50,950 bases of DNA from a bacterium (GCA_035529855.1 DATKVX010000126.1:1-50950); one strand, 5' to 3'; shown: positions 41,736 to 50,000, counted from the first letter of the stretch. Numbers and translations are program-made. The notes: generated by a model not told the origin, from the letters alone.

Positions 41736-42751
41736 TGTACAAGAATACTGCCCGAGCGGCGGCAGCGGCGGCGATTACGTTTTTAATGGTCGTTGCGGCC
41801 GGTTGTGAGAAAAAGGCCGAACCGGGCGCGGAAATCAACGCCCGGGCCCAGGCGCTGTACGCCGACGGCGATTACGACGCCGCGGTGCGCCTTTACGACG
41901 AATTGCTCGTGGATTATCCGGCCTGGGCCGCCGAGAACAAAGTGGCCGAGGCGCGGAAGCAGGCGCAGGCTAAAGTCCTTTTTAATACCGCCCGTAAAGC
42001 GGCGCGGTCCGGCCGCTACGAGGAAGCGGGCGACGCTCTCAACGAAGCCCTGGCGCTCGCCCCGGACGACGTCGAGGTGAACTACGGCATCGGCTGGGTT
42101 TACGTCGAGCTGGCCTTGCAGTACCAAACGAAGGCCCAAATGACCAGGGGGCCGTCGCGCGTGGACTTCGCGTTGCTCGCCGACGCTCACGCCGACCTCG
42201 CCCGGGAGCGCTTCGAGCGCACCGTCAAACTGGGCCCGGAGCACTGGGCCGGTTATCGTGGTATGGCGGTATACCATATGTACCGCGGCGAAAACGAAAA
42301 GGTACTTGAGGCGTTGGCTAAAGCGGAGAAATATTCCGAAAAGGCGGAGGATAGAATCGCCGTAACGCGGCTGCGGTTCCGCGCGTACATCGCGGATAAA
42401 AAATTCGATAAGGCCAAAGAAACGCTCGACGCTTTAGTAGAAAAATACCCCGCGAGCGGCGAAGCGTACTTCGCGCTCGGCGAATATTACCTCCTCACCG
42501 ATAAGCCCGATCTCGACGAAGCTGTAAAGGCGTTCGAAGTAGGACTTACCAAGGATTTCGAAGACGAGGGGACGCGAAACCAAATGTACGTGATGCTGTC
42601 GCGCTTGCGGATGAGGAACGGGGATTACGACGGCGCGTTGGCCGCGATAAAGTCCGCTCTGGCGACGGACCCTTTTAACGGCGTATTTACGGACGAGTAC
42701 GCCGTAGCGTGGGGCGCCAAAAAATTGTCCGAGAAGAGGAAGAAGGAGTAA
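41735..42751 (+). CDS. TPR-repeat lipoprotein
   Basis: 338 residues. GTG start at 41735 overlaps the last base of the dnaJ TAG. Signal peptide with lipobox: MYKNTARAAAAAAITFLMVVAAGC, then at least five TPR units (AQALYADGDYDAAVRLYDELLVDYP; EEAGDALNEALALAPDDVEVNYGIGWVYVELAL; FDKAKETLDALVEKYPASGEAYFALGEYYL; DEAVKAFEVGL; GDYDGALAAIKSALATDP). Likely a periplasmic scaffold. Coupling to htrA-dnaJ suggests a role in envelope proteostasis or assembly, which is inference. Confidence 0.85.
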   Translation: MYKNTARAAAAAAITFLMVVAAGCEKKAEPGAEINARAQALYADGDYDAAVRLYDELLVDYPAWAAENKVAEARKQAQAKVLFNTARKAARSGRYEEAGDALNEALALAPDDVEVNYGIGWVYVELALQYQTKAQMTRGPSRVDFALLADAHADLARERFERTVKLGPEHWAGYRGMAVYHMYRGENEKVLEALAKAEKYSEKAEDRIAVTRLRFRAYIADKKFDKAKETLDALVEKYPASGEAYFALGEYYLLTDKPDLDEAVKAFEVGLTKDFEDEGTRNQMYVMLSRLRMRNGDYDGALAAIKSALATDPFNGVFTDEYAVAWGAKKLSEKRKKE

Positions 42752-42783
42752 TTAATCAATATCCTCGCATATTAGGAGGGCGT

Positions 42784-43623
42784 ATGCGCGTAGCGGCGGT
42801 TTTAGCGTCGGCGGCGTGCGCGTTGAGCGCGTTCGGCTTGTACCCCGGCAAGATCGCCTTTACCTCGGACCGCGAAGGGAACCACGAAATATACCTGATG
42901 AAGGGCGACGGCTCGGACGTGGTCCGTCTCACCAACGACAAAGGGTACGACGACCAACCGGCCCTTTCCCCGGCGGGCGACCGCGTCGTCTTCGTTAGTA
43001 ACCGCGACGGCAACCACGAACTCTACCTGGTCGGCGTTGACGGCAAGGGGCTCCGCCGTTTGACCGACACGCCGTACTCGGAGATAGACCCGTCTTTTTC
43101 ACCCGACGGGCGGTGGATAATATATACGGCGATGGCGCAGGGCGATAAAGATATCTGGCGGTTGAACGTCGAAACCGGCGACACGGAAATATTGGTCGCC
43201 GGGGAAGGCGACCAATTCATGGCCCGGATGGCGTCCGACGGCGCGTTGGCGTACGTCGAGGACGGCGGTGACAACGAGGTCATGCTTCTCGAAGACGGCG
43301 CCAAGAAGAACTTGACCCTTTCGCCGGGAGTAGATACCATGCCGTCGTTTTCGCCGGACGGCGAAACGGTCTATTACGTTACCAACCGCGGCGGCGATTA
43401 CGACTTGATGGCGGTAGGCCGCGACGGGTCCGGGACGCGCGAGATGGTCGCGCTGGAGAGCACGGAGGCGCGCGGCGCGCCGTCCCCGGACGGCGCTTAT
43501 CTGGCGGTAACTTCGGATAAAGACGGGGACCTGGACATATATATTTTTTCGGTGGAAGGCGAGTTGCTCGAGCAACTTACCGTAAACGAAAGCGCCGATT
43601 ACGAACCTTCCTGGAGCGAATAG
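42784..43623 (+). CDS. TolB-like (WD40-like/PD40) beta-propeller protein, exported
   Basis: 279 residues from ATG 42784, chosen because AGGAGGG lies 4 nt upstream; the frame begins earlier inside the previous gene. Signal peptide MRVAAVLASAACALSAFG, followed by about six PD40-type blades (GKIAFTSDREGNHEIYLMKGDGSDVVRLTNDKGYDDQPALSPAGDRVVFVSNRDGNHELYLVGVDGKGLRRLT...FSPDGETVYYVTNRGGDYDLMAVGRDGSG...SPDGAYLAVTSDKDGDLDIYIFSVEGELLEQLT). TolB of the Tol-Pal system has such a propeller, but the N-terminal TolB domain is not seen here, so a general surface or periplasmic propeller is more accurate. Confidence 0.88.
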   Translation: MRVAAVLASAACALSAFGLYPGKIAFTSDREGNHEIYLMKGDGSDVVRLTNDKGYDDQPALSPAGDRVVFVSNRDGNHELYLVGVDGKGLRRLTDTPYSEIDPSFSPDGRWIIYTAMAQGDKDIWRLNVETGDTEILVAGEGDQFMARMASDGALAYVEDGGDNEVMLLEDGAKKNLTLSPGVDTMPSFSPDGETVYYVTNRGGDYDLMAVGRDGSGTREMVALESTEARGAPSPDGAYLAVTSDKDGDLDIYIFSVEGELLEQLTVNESADYEPSWSE

Positions 43624-43658
43624 GCAGGACGCGGAAATCCCCCTAAGACGGAGGTTTT

Positions 43659-43850
43659 ATGAAAAGGCTTGCCGACATCTTCATCGTAGCCGGGTTTATC
43701 GGTTGGGTTATAGCTATCTTGACGCGCCTCGTAAACCGCGACTTCATATTCCCGGCGTTGCAATTGCCGGCGCAAACCTATCTGGACTTCGGCTGGACGT
43801 GCTTCATCGTGGCGGCCGTACTGTTGTTGCGCCATATGAGGGATAAATAA
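43659..43850 (+). CDS. Small two-helix membrane protein (63 residues)
   Basis: 63 residues with two hydrophobic segments (about 5-22, ADIFIVAGFIGWVIAIL, and 46-58, GWTCFIVAAVLLL) and basic ends. A GGAGG site lies 5 nt before ATG 43659, and the gene sits 35 nt after the propeller gene and 1 nt before the epimerase gene, which supports it being real. No family recognised. Confidence 0.7.
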   Translation: MKRLADIFIVAGFIGWVIAILTRLVNRDFIFPALQLPAQTYLDFGWTCFIVAAVLLLRHMRDK

Positions 43851-43851
43851 A

Positions 43852-44784
43852 GTGAAGATACTGGTCACGGGCGGCGCGGGTTTCATAGGTTCCCACGTCG
43901 CGGAGCGATACCTCGCGTCGGGGTGGGAGGTCGCCGTAGTAGATAACCTCTCGTCCGGGCGGCGGGGCAACGTCCCGGAGGGCGCGGCCTTTTACGAGCT
44001 CGATATCCGCGACTTGGAATTCGCCGAGGCCGTGGCGGCGGAGCGGCCCGACGTAATAAGCCATCACGCCGCCCAAATGGACGTCCGCATCTCGACCACG
44101 GAGCCGGCCTTCGACGCCGACGTCAACATCGTGGGGTCCATCAAGGTCGTCGAAGCCGCGCTGGCGGCCGGCGTCAAGAAGTTTATTTTCTCCTCGAGCG
44201 GCGGCGCCGTCTACGGCGAGCCGGAAGGATTACCCGTTACCGAGGAAACGCCGGCGCGACCTGTTTCCCAATACGGCTGCTCCAAGCTGGCCGTGGAACG
44301 GTATCTATATCTATATAACGTCCAACGAGGTTTGGATTACGTCGCGCTGCGGTACCCGAACGTGTACGGGCCGGGGCAGGACCCGCACGGCGAGGCGGGC
44401 GTGACCGCCATCTTCGCTTTGAAGATGCTCGACGGCGAGCCTTGCATTATATTCGGCGACGGCACCGAATCGCGCGACTACGTTTATATAGACGACGTCG
44501 TGGACGCGCACGCGCTCGCCGCCGACAGCGATTTCAGCGGGATATTATGCGTCGGCTCGAGTAAAGAGACGACGGTCCCCGAAATATTCGACAGCCTTTC
44601 GGCGTTGACGGGTAATAAGCTCGAGCCGCGGCGAGAGCCGCTTCGCCCGGGCGAGATCCACCGCATCTGCATCTCGGGCGCGAAGGCCAAAGAAATATTA
44701 GGTTGGGCGCCGAAGGTGTCGTTTGAGGAAGGGTTGGCGCGGTTGGTAGAATATGTAAAGGGGAATAGGGAAAGGTACCGATAA
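43852..44784 (+). CDS. NAD-dependent epimerase/dehydratase (UDP-glucose 4-epimerase-like, extended SDR)
   Basis: 310 residues. Rossmann NAD site GGAGFIGSHVAERYLASGW, catalytic Y-x3-K as YGCSK (preceded by SSSGGAVYGEPEGLPVTEE), substrate-loop features RYPNVYGPGQDPHGEAGVTAIFALKMLDGEPCIIFGDGTESRDYVYIDDVVDAHALA, typical of GalE/WbpP/RfbB relatives. It converts a nucleotide sugar, probably by 4-epimerisation, for envelope polysaccharides. GTG start at 43852 lies one base after the stop of the small membrane gene. A terminator follows. Confidence 0.93.
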   Translation: MKILVTGGAGFIGSHVAERYLASGWEVAVVDNLSSGRRGNVPEGAAFYELDIRDLEFAEAVAAERPDVISHHAAQMDVRISTTEPAFDADVNIVGSIKVVEAALAAGVKKFIFSSSGGAVYGEPEGLPVTEETPARPVSQYGCSKLAVERYLYLYNVQRGLDYVALRYPNVYGPGQDPHGEAGVTAIFALKMLDGEPCIIFGDGTESRDYVYIDDVVDAHALAADSDFSGILCVGSSKETTVPEIFDSLSALTGNKLEPRREPLRPGEIHRICISGAKAKEILGWAPKVSFEEGLARLVEYVKGNRERYR

Positions 44785-44808
44785 CTACGCTCGATGGCGA
44801 AATGTCGA

Positions 44809-44832
44809 AGCCGGCCAAAGGGCCGGCTTTTT
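44809..44832 (+). terminator. Terminator after the epimerase gene
   Basis: 8-bp stem AGCCGGCC/GGCCGGCT with an AAAG loop, then TTTTT. It ends the long plus-strand string that began with htrA. Confidence 0.85.
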
Positions 44833-44880
44833 CCATAATTATCGGCGGGTTTTTAACGGTCCTTCATGACTGAATCGGCG

Positions 44881-45951
44881 TTAGAACATCACCTGGAACT
44901 CGCTCGCGATTACGTCGTTGGACGTGCGGTATTCGTCCTCGAGGATGCGCGTGTAGTCGCCGCGGAACATAAGGTTGCGGCCGAGGAAGTGCAGCGCGAG
45001 GCCCGCGGTGTAGCGGTCTTCGGCGATATCGCCCCGCTCGAGGATGGCGGGTTTCCAGCGCTCGTAGCGCGCGTACGGCGCGAAGTCCTGGAAGTAACGC
45101 CACGGCAGCGGTTGGGTATACGTCAACGTGCCGAAATAGCCGCGTTCGTACGTATCCTTGTAAACGAAATAGGGTTCCCTGTACTCGTGTGCTCGGATCG
45201 GGTAATCGTTGATAAAACGTTGCATATACTCGGCCAGGAATTCGAAACGCCAGGTTGTTAAAGATAAGTCGGCGCCGACGCGGGGCTCCGGAAGGAAGTG
45301 AAACTCCCTGGGCTGATATTCACGGTATTTCCACCTGTACTCTTTCGCGTAGAAATACGAGAGGCCGACGTCAAGGTTTTTAAGGCCCGGGACCGGCGCG
45401 CCGTAAACCCTACCGGCACCGTTGACCAGGGGACCCTCGCCGTTGAATACGCCTGCCGCGGCGCCGATTTTATAAGGCCAGCGCTCGCGCTCGAGGAGAT
45501 AGTCGAACCGGACGCCGTAGTTCCTCCCTAGCGCGATTCTGGTGGAGGTTACGGTCCGAGCGTTGCATATAAGATAACCCTCGTACGTCGTGGCCTCGAC
45601 GCCGAAGGGTACGAAGAAGCGGCCTACCTTGCCTGAAAAACCGGCGGGTAAGGCGGTTCCGATATAAGCTTCCCGCAAGTAAACGCGGTCGTACGTCGTT
45701 AGGTAAGGTTTTAGGTCGTAATCGACCTTGTCGAATACCCTGCCGTAAACGCGTAACTCCGCGTCGGAAACGTAGAAATTACTAGAACTGAGGTGGTCGT
45801 CGCCGACGTCGTAATAATTATAATAATGGCCGGCTTTTAGGAGAAACCCTAAGTTTACCGTAAGTTGTTCGACGGGTACGTCTACCGCCACGGCGTACGC
45901 GGTACCTATGGCCGTAGCGGTAGATATTATTATTACCTTGAGGTATCGCAT
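44881..45951 (-). CDS. Outer-membrane porin, O/P-like
   Basis: 356 residues. Signal peptide MRYLKVIIISTATAIGTAYAVA, then alternating amphipathic beta-strands rich in aromatic girdles (FLLKAGHYYNYYDVGDDHLSSSNFYVSDAELRVYGRVFDKVDYDLKPYLTTYDRVYLREAYIGTALPAGFSGKVGRFFVPFGVEATTYEGYLICNARTVT...GVRFDYLLERERWPYKIGAAAGVFNGEGP). The layout resembles phosphate-selective porin O/P proteins, with the strand pattern V..AEL...G...DYDLK and GRFFVPFG. The last residue is Phe (FQVMF), as expected for a BAM-inserted barrel. An AGGAGG site precedes ATG 45951. Ligand not predictable. Confidence 0.82.
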   Translation of the reverse strand: MRYLKVIIISTATAIGTAYAVAVDVPVEQLTVNLGFLLKAGHYYNYYDVGDDHLSSSNFYVSDAELRVYGRVFDKVDYDLKPYLTTYDRVYLREAYIGTALPAGFSGKVGRFFVPFGVEATTYEGYLICNARTVTSTRIALGRNYGVRFDYLLERERWPYKIGAAAGVFNGEGPLVNGAGRVYGAPVPGLKNLDVGLSYFYAKEYRWKYREYQPREFHFLPEPRVGADLSLTTWRFEFLAEYMQRFINDYPIRAHEYREPYFVYKDTYERGYFGTLTYTQPLPWRYFQDFAPYARYERWKPAILERGDIAEDRYTAGLALHFLGRNLMFRGDYTRILEDEYRTSNDVIASEFQVMF

Positions 45952-45993
45952 CCTTTACCCTCCTACGGTCTTGGCCTCGTAGAGAGCCGTCAT

Positions 45994-45999
45994 ATTATA
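45994..45999 (-). promoter_or_regulatory. TATAAT -10 upstream of the porin gene
   Basis: Minus-strand TATAAT with a weak -35 (TTTATG, 16-nt spacer). The leader of about 37 nt contains the AGGAGG site. The region 46000-46065 has no gene that I can support. Confidence 0.45.
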
Positions 46000-46065
46000 T
46001 GGCAATCTTCTTTAACATAAACAGCCGAATAGACTGATATCTTTAGTATTACGCCGCCGCTGCTT

Positions 46066-46115
46066 TTAATAAAACGGCGACGACTTAAGGCGTACGGGGC
46101 ACCTTTTGTCGTCGC
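46066..46115 (-). terminator. Likely terminator after leuS
   Basis: 8-bp stem GCGACGAC (46115-46108) with GTCGTCGC (46084-46077) on the minus strand, enclosing a partly paired loop, followed by CGTTTTATT. It lies about 75 nt past the leuS stop. Confidence 0.5.
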
Positions 46116-46188
46116 TTGCGCTTGCGTTAACGTTTACCGTCGGACCCTCCGTAGGCTTCGGCCCGTTATTCGCAGGCCGGGTAAAAAC

Positions 46189-48693
46189 TTACTTACATAC
46201 TACATTCAAAAGCTTATCGGGCACAAGTATTTTTTTCGCGACTTCTTTACCCTCCAGGTAGCGCGCGACGTTGGTGTCTTCGGCGGCGGCGGCGAAGACG
46301 TCGTCTTCGCTCGAGCCGGCGGCGACGTCGACGCGGCCTCGCACCTTGCCGTTCACCTGGACGACGACCGTAACCCGCGCCGCGCCGACCGGTTCCGCGT
46401 CGTATTCTTCCCACTGGTCGCGGAAAACCGAGTCGTCGTGGCCGGCGCGGTGCCAAAGCTCCTCCGCCATATGGGGTGCGAACGGCGCGAGCATCTTCAT
46501 CAAGTGGTAGAGGGCGTAGCCGAACGCGGGCGATTTTTTATCTTCGTACGCGTACAGGGCATTAACGAAGTCCATCAGGAACGCGATGCAGGTATTGAAG
46601 TGCAGGCGCTCGAGGTCGTCGGTAACGCGTTTCAGCGTCTGGTGGGTCGTCAGGTACAGTCCTCTTTCGCTCGGGGAGAGCGTTTCGGCGTCCAGCGAGT
46701 CGCGCACGGTTCCTATATTCCCAACGACGAGGCGCCACACGCGGCCGAGCCACTTCGCCGCGGCGCCCACGCCTTCGTCGGTCCACTCCATATCCTTGCC
46801 GGGCGGGCCGGCGAAGGTTATGTAAAGCCGGGTCACGTCGGCGCCGTGTTCCGCGATGAACGGGCCCGCCGGGACGGCGTTCCCTTTCGACTTCGACATA
46901 ACCTCCATCGCGGCCGAGCCGTCGGCCTTCGCGACGCGGGCCTTGACCATCCCCTGATTGAAGAAGTGGGGGAAAGGCTCCGCGTCGCGTACGAGCCCTT
47001 CGTCGGCGAGGAATTTCTGGAAGAAGCGCGCGTAAAGCATGTGGCTCACCGCGTGTTCGTCGCCGCCGATGTACTGGTCTACCGGCATCCAGAAGTTAAC
47101 GCGGGCGGGTTCCCACGGCTTCTCGCCGTTATGCGCGTCGCAGTAACGCAGGAAGTACCAGCTCGAGTCCACGTACGTATCCATGGTATCGGCGTCGCGT
47201 TCGGCCGGGCCGCCGCATTTGGGACACGTCGTCTCGACGAACTCGCGGCAGCTCGCCAACGGCGAACGCTCCGCGGGCGCAAAGTCCACCTTATCTTCGG
47301 GCGGAAGCAGCACCGGCAACTCGTCGTAGGGGACCGGGACTTCGCCGCAGCTCGAGCAGTGGATTATCGGAATGGGCGCGCCCCAGTACCGCTGGCGGCT
47401 TATGAGCCAGTCGTGAAGGTGGTAGTTGACCGCCGGCCGTCCCCAGCCCTCCTTCGGGCCGACTTCGGCGAGCTTGGCGTTGCCCTCCTCGGTCGTCAGG
47501 CCGGAGTACGGGCCGGAGTTCTCCATAACGCCGTAGTCCTCGAGCGCCTCCGTCATCTCCCTTTCGTCCGCCAGGCCGCCGTCGGGGGGCCGGATGACGG
47601 GGACGACCGGGATGCCGTACTTGCGGGCGAAGAGGAAATCGCGCTGGTCGTGGGCGGGGACGCCCATAACGGCCCCCTCGCCGTAGCTGATGAGGACGTA
47701 GTCGGCGACCCAGATCGGGACCTCCTCGCCGCTCAAGGGGTTGCGGGCGTACCGGCCGATGAAGACGCCGGACTTCTCGCCCGCCGCGGACGCGCGGTCG
47801 ACCTCGGCCTTATTTATCGCGTCGCGGCAGAACGACTCCACTTCGTCTTCCGTCGGGAGCCCTTTTATCAACTCGGGTATAGCGGGGTGCTCGGGCGCGA
47901 GCGCCATAAACGTCACGCCGAAAAGGGTGTCGGCGCGGGTCGTGAATACGTCGAAGCGGCGGCCGTCGCCCCCGACGACGGGGAAGCGTACGGTCAGGCC
48001 CTCGCTCCGGCCTATCCAGTTACGCTGCAGCGTTACGACGTGGCGGGGCCAATTTTCCTCGAGCAGCGCGAGGTCGTCGAGCAGGCGGTCGGCGTATGCC
48101 GTTATCTTGAAATACCACTGCTCGAGGTAACGCCGCTCCACCGGCGTATCGCACCTGTAGCACGTCCCGTCTACGACCTGTTCATTAGCCAGGACCGTCC
48201 TGCACCCCGGGCAGAAGTTCGCGGGGCCGGACGTACGGTACGCCAGGCCGCGCTCGTAAAATTTGAGAAAGAGCCATTGCGTCCATTTGTAGTAGTCGGG
48301 GCGGTAGGCGGCGACTTCGCGGCGCCAATCGTAACCGACGCCGGCGCGCTTCAGCGTCTCGCGGGACGTCGCGATGTTCTCCGCGGTCCATTGGGCCGGC
48401 GAAATGCCGCGCTGGATGGCGGCGTTTTCCGCCGGCAGGCCGAAGCTGTCCCAACCGATGGGGTGAAGGACCTCGTACCCCCGCATAGCTTTGTAGCGAC
48501 CCAGGACGTCGCCGATGAAGTAGTTCTTCATGTGGCCTACGTGGAGGTCGCCCGACGGGTAGGGGAACATCTCGAGCAGGTAGAATTTGGCCTTTTTCGA
48601 ATCCTCGTCGGCCTCGAAGAGGCCGGCCTCTTCCCAGAATTCCTGCCACTTTTTTTCGACTATCGGGGCGTCGTATTCGTCGGCCTTCGCCAT
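46189..48693 (-). CDS. leuS: Leucyl-tRNA synthetase
   Basis: 834 residues from ATG 48693, which has GAGGTG 8 nt upstream; a GTG at 48702 three codons earlier is the alternative. It charges tRNA-Leu. Class I signatures are the HIGH motif as HVGH (near residue 51-54) in MFPYPSGDLHVGHMKNYFIGDV, and KMSKS as MSKSKGN in the region near residue 600. The editing domain is present (EGAVMGVPAHDQRDFLFARKYGIPVVPVI), as are the zinc-like Cys pairs (CPGCR...CYRC, CPKC), FAPHMAEELW and the C-terminal VQVNGKVRGRVDV. Bacterial type, normal length. It has its own promoter and an attenuator-like leader with a Leu-rich peptide (48721-48866). See findings. Confidence 0.98.
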   Translation of the reverse strand: MAKADEYDAPIVEKKWQEFWEEAGLFEADEDSKKAKFYLLEMFPYPSGDLHVGHMKNYFIGDVLGRYKAMRGYEVLHPIGWDSFGLPAENAAIQRGISPAQWTAENIATSRETLKRAGVGYDWRREVAAYRPDYYKWTQWLFLKFYERGLAYRTSGPANFCPGCRTVLANEQVVDGTCYRCDTPVERRYLEQWYFKITAYADRLLDDLALLEENWPRHVVTLQRNWIGRSEGLTVRFPVVGGDGRRFDVFTTRADTLFGVTFMALAPEHPAIPELIKGLPTEDEVESFCRDAINKAEVDRASAAGEKSGVFIGRYARNPLSGEEVPIWVADYVLISYGEGAVMGVPAHDQRDFLFARKYGIPVVPVIRPPDGGLADEREMTEALEDYGVMENSGPYSGLTTEEGNAKLAEVGPKEGWGRPAVNYHLHDWLISRQRYWGAPIPIIHCSSCGEVPVPYDELPVLLPPEDKVDFAPAERSPLASCREFVETTCPKCGGPAERDADTMDTYVDSSWYFLRYCDAHNGEKPWEPARVNFWMPVDQYIGGDEHAVSHMLYARFFQKFLADEGLVRDAEPFPHFFNQGMVKARVAKADGSAAMEVMSKSKGNAVPAGPFIAEHGADVTRLYITFAGPPGKDMEWTDEGVGAAAKWLGRVWRLVVGNIGTVRDSLDAETLSPSERGLYLTTHQTLKRVTDDLERLHFNTCIAFLMDFVNALYAYEDKKSPAFGYALYHLMKMLAPFAPHMAEELWHRAGHDDSVFRDQWEEYDAEPVGAARVTVVVQVNGKVRGRVDVAAGSSEDDVFAAAAEDTNVARYLEGKEVAKKILVPDKLLNVVCK

Positions 48694-48720
48694 GTCCGTC
48701 ACACCTCGGCTGCGGGAGTT

Positions 48721-48747
48721 ATCAAAACGGCGGGCTGAGCGCCCGCC
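48721..48747 (-). terminator. Intrinsic terminator in the leuS leader (attenuator)
   Basis: Minus strand: 7-bp stem GGCGGGC (48747-48741) with GCCCGCC (48735-48729), 5-nt loop, then GTTTTGAT. It lies 27 nt before ATG 48693. The 5' arm can alternatively pair with GTCCGCC at 48778-48772. Confidence 0.75.
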
Positions 48748-48780
48748 TGTGTTTTTGGGTATGCTGCCGCCGGCGGACGC

Positions 48781-48831
48781 TTACGCCTCCCGAAGTAGTA
48801 GAACGAGCTGCCGGCTGCTTTTCAAATACAT
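48781..48831 (-). CDS. Leucine-rich leader peptide upstream of leuS (16 residues)
   Basis: A short ORF reading MYLKSSRQLVLLLREA on the minus strand, ATG 48831 to TAA 48781. Five of 16 codons are Leu (TTG, CTC, CTA, CTA, CTT), the last three in a row at 48801-48793. No ribosome site precedes it, but the predicted transcription start coincides with the ATG, so translation would be leaderless. After the CTA-CTA-CTT run, its 3' end forms one arm of a hairpin (GGAGGC/GCGTCC with a GTAA loop). Position, composition and downstream hairpins match amino-acid leader peptides that sense charged tRNA by ribosome stalling. Peptide product itself probably has no function. Confidence 0.68.
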   Translation of the reverse strand: MYLKSSRQLVLLLREA

Positions 48832-48837
48832 CGCGTT

Positions 48838-48866
48838 TTTATACCATAAGTCTATCGCGGCGTCAA
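48838..48866 (-). promoter_or_regulatory. Promoter of the leuS leader
   Basis: Minus strand: -35 TTGACG (48866-48861), 17-nt spacer, -10 TATAAA (48843-48838). The seventh base after the -10 is the A of the leader ATG (48831). It begins 2 nt past the hemW stop, so leuS is an independent unit. Confidence 0.82.
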
Positions 48867-48868
48867 CG

Positions 48869-49990
48869 TTAAATTAGCGCCGCGAAAACCTCGTCCGCGA
48901 GGAACAAGCCCTCCCGGCTAAGTCGGACGTTGTTTCCGTCTACCGTTACCAATCCCGCGGCGGCGAATTCCGCGAGTTCTTTTTGATAATACGCCCGGGG
49001 GTTGACGCCGAACCTATCTTCGAAGGCCGCGGCGTCGATGCCCGCGGTCAGGCGGAGCCCCAGGACCGCCGCCGTCCTCATTTCCCGGTAGGGGTCGGAC
49101 GGTTCCGGGTTCGCGAGCGGCCAACGACCCGTCGCCGCGGCGGCGCAGTATTCGTCTAAGTCGGGCGGATTTCGGTAACGGCCGCCGCGCCAATGGCTGG
49201 CCGCCGACGGCCCGAAGCCGATATATTCCTCGTCGCGCCAATACTTTAGATTATGGCGGCACTCGCGTCCCGGCCGCGCAAAGTTCGACGTCTCGTAGTG
49301 GACGAAACCGGCCGCGGTTAGCGTGTCCACGGCCTTGTAGTACATCGCGGCCTGTTCGTCGTCGCCCGGGAATTCGTAGGCCGCCCGCTCGCGGTACATT
49401 TTAACGTTAGGCGCGAGCGTAAGGCCGTAGAGTGAGACGTGGTCCGGCTTCAGCGCCAGGCCACGCTCGAGGTCGCGAGCACAATCGTTTAAACTTTGCC
49501 CCGGCAGGCCGTACATCAGGTCGATGGAGACGTCCGCGAAGCCTTCGGCCCGGGCGCGCCAATAGGCGTCTTCGGCCTGCGCCGCGCTGTGCCGCCGCCC
49601 GAGGGTTTTAAGCATAGCGTCGTCGAAGGTCTGTATCCCGAGCGACAAGCGGTTGACGCCGCCGTCGGCCAGCGCTTCCAGGACTTCGCCGGTCAACGAC
49701 TCCGGGTTGGCCTCGCAAGTTACCTCGGCCTCGGGCGCAACGGCGAAGCGGCCCGTAAACTCCGCTAAGGCTTCGCTTAGGCGTACCGCCCCGAGCGCGG
49801 TAGGAGTTCCGCCGCCGAGGTAGAGGGTGTCGGCGCGCACGTCGCCGAGCGATAGGGACGCGGCGCCGACTTCGCCCATAAGCGCTCTAACGTACCGCGC
49901 CGCCGCGCGCTCGTCGTACGGCGCCGTCGCGAAGTCGCAGTAGCTGCAGTGGCTTGCGCAGAAGGGGACGTGTACGTAGACGCCCAGCAT
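48869..49990 (-). CDS. hemW: HemW-type radical SAM protein (heme chaperone/coproporphyrinogen-oxidase-like)
   Basis: 373 residues. Radical SAM cluster C11-x3-C15-x2-C18 in VYVHVPFCASHCSYCDFAT, then LYLGGGTPTALG, TCEANPESLTGEVLEAL, GVNRLSLGIQTFDDAMLKTLGRRHSAAQA, ISIDLMYGLPGQSLNDCARDLERGLALKPDHVSLYGLTL, HYETSNFARPGRECRHNLKYWRDEEYIGFGPSAASHW. Length and the absence of the extra HemN motifs fit HemW, which traffics heme rather than making protoporphyrin; many annotations still say coproporphyrinogen III oxidase. The ATG at 49990 has no ribosome site and lies 10 nt after a terminator T tract. Confidence 0.93.
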   Translation of the reverse strand: MLGVYVHVPFCASHCSYCDFATAPYDERAAARYVRALMGEVGAASLSLGDVRADTLYLGGGTPTALGAVRLSEALAEFTGRFAVAPEAEVTCEANPESLTGEVLEALADGGVNRLSLGIQTFDDAMLKTLGRRHSAAQAEDAYWRARAEGFADVSIDLMYGLPGQSLNDCARDLERGLALKPDHVSLYGLTLAPNVKMYRERAAYEFPGDDEQAAMYYKAVDTLTAAGFVHYETSNFARPGRECRHNLKYWRDEEYIGFGPSAASHWRGGRYRNPPDLDEYCAAAATGRWPLANPEPSDPYREMRTAAVLGLRLTAGIDAAAFEDRFGVNPRAYYQKELAEFAAAGLVTVDGNNVRLSREGLFLADEVFAALI

Positions 49991-50000
49991 ATTTTTCGGA

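Noticed and set aside
46438-48738. 766-residue open frame antisense to leuS
   Set aside because: Shadow of leuS; low-complexity Arg/Val/Gly-rich translation without a domain or ribosome site.
48703-48868. T-box leader for leuS
   Set aside because: No T-box sequence (AGGGTGGAACCGCG-like) or specifier-loop structure, and the leader is shorter than most T-boxes; a leader-peptide attenuator fits better.
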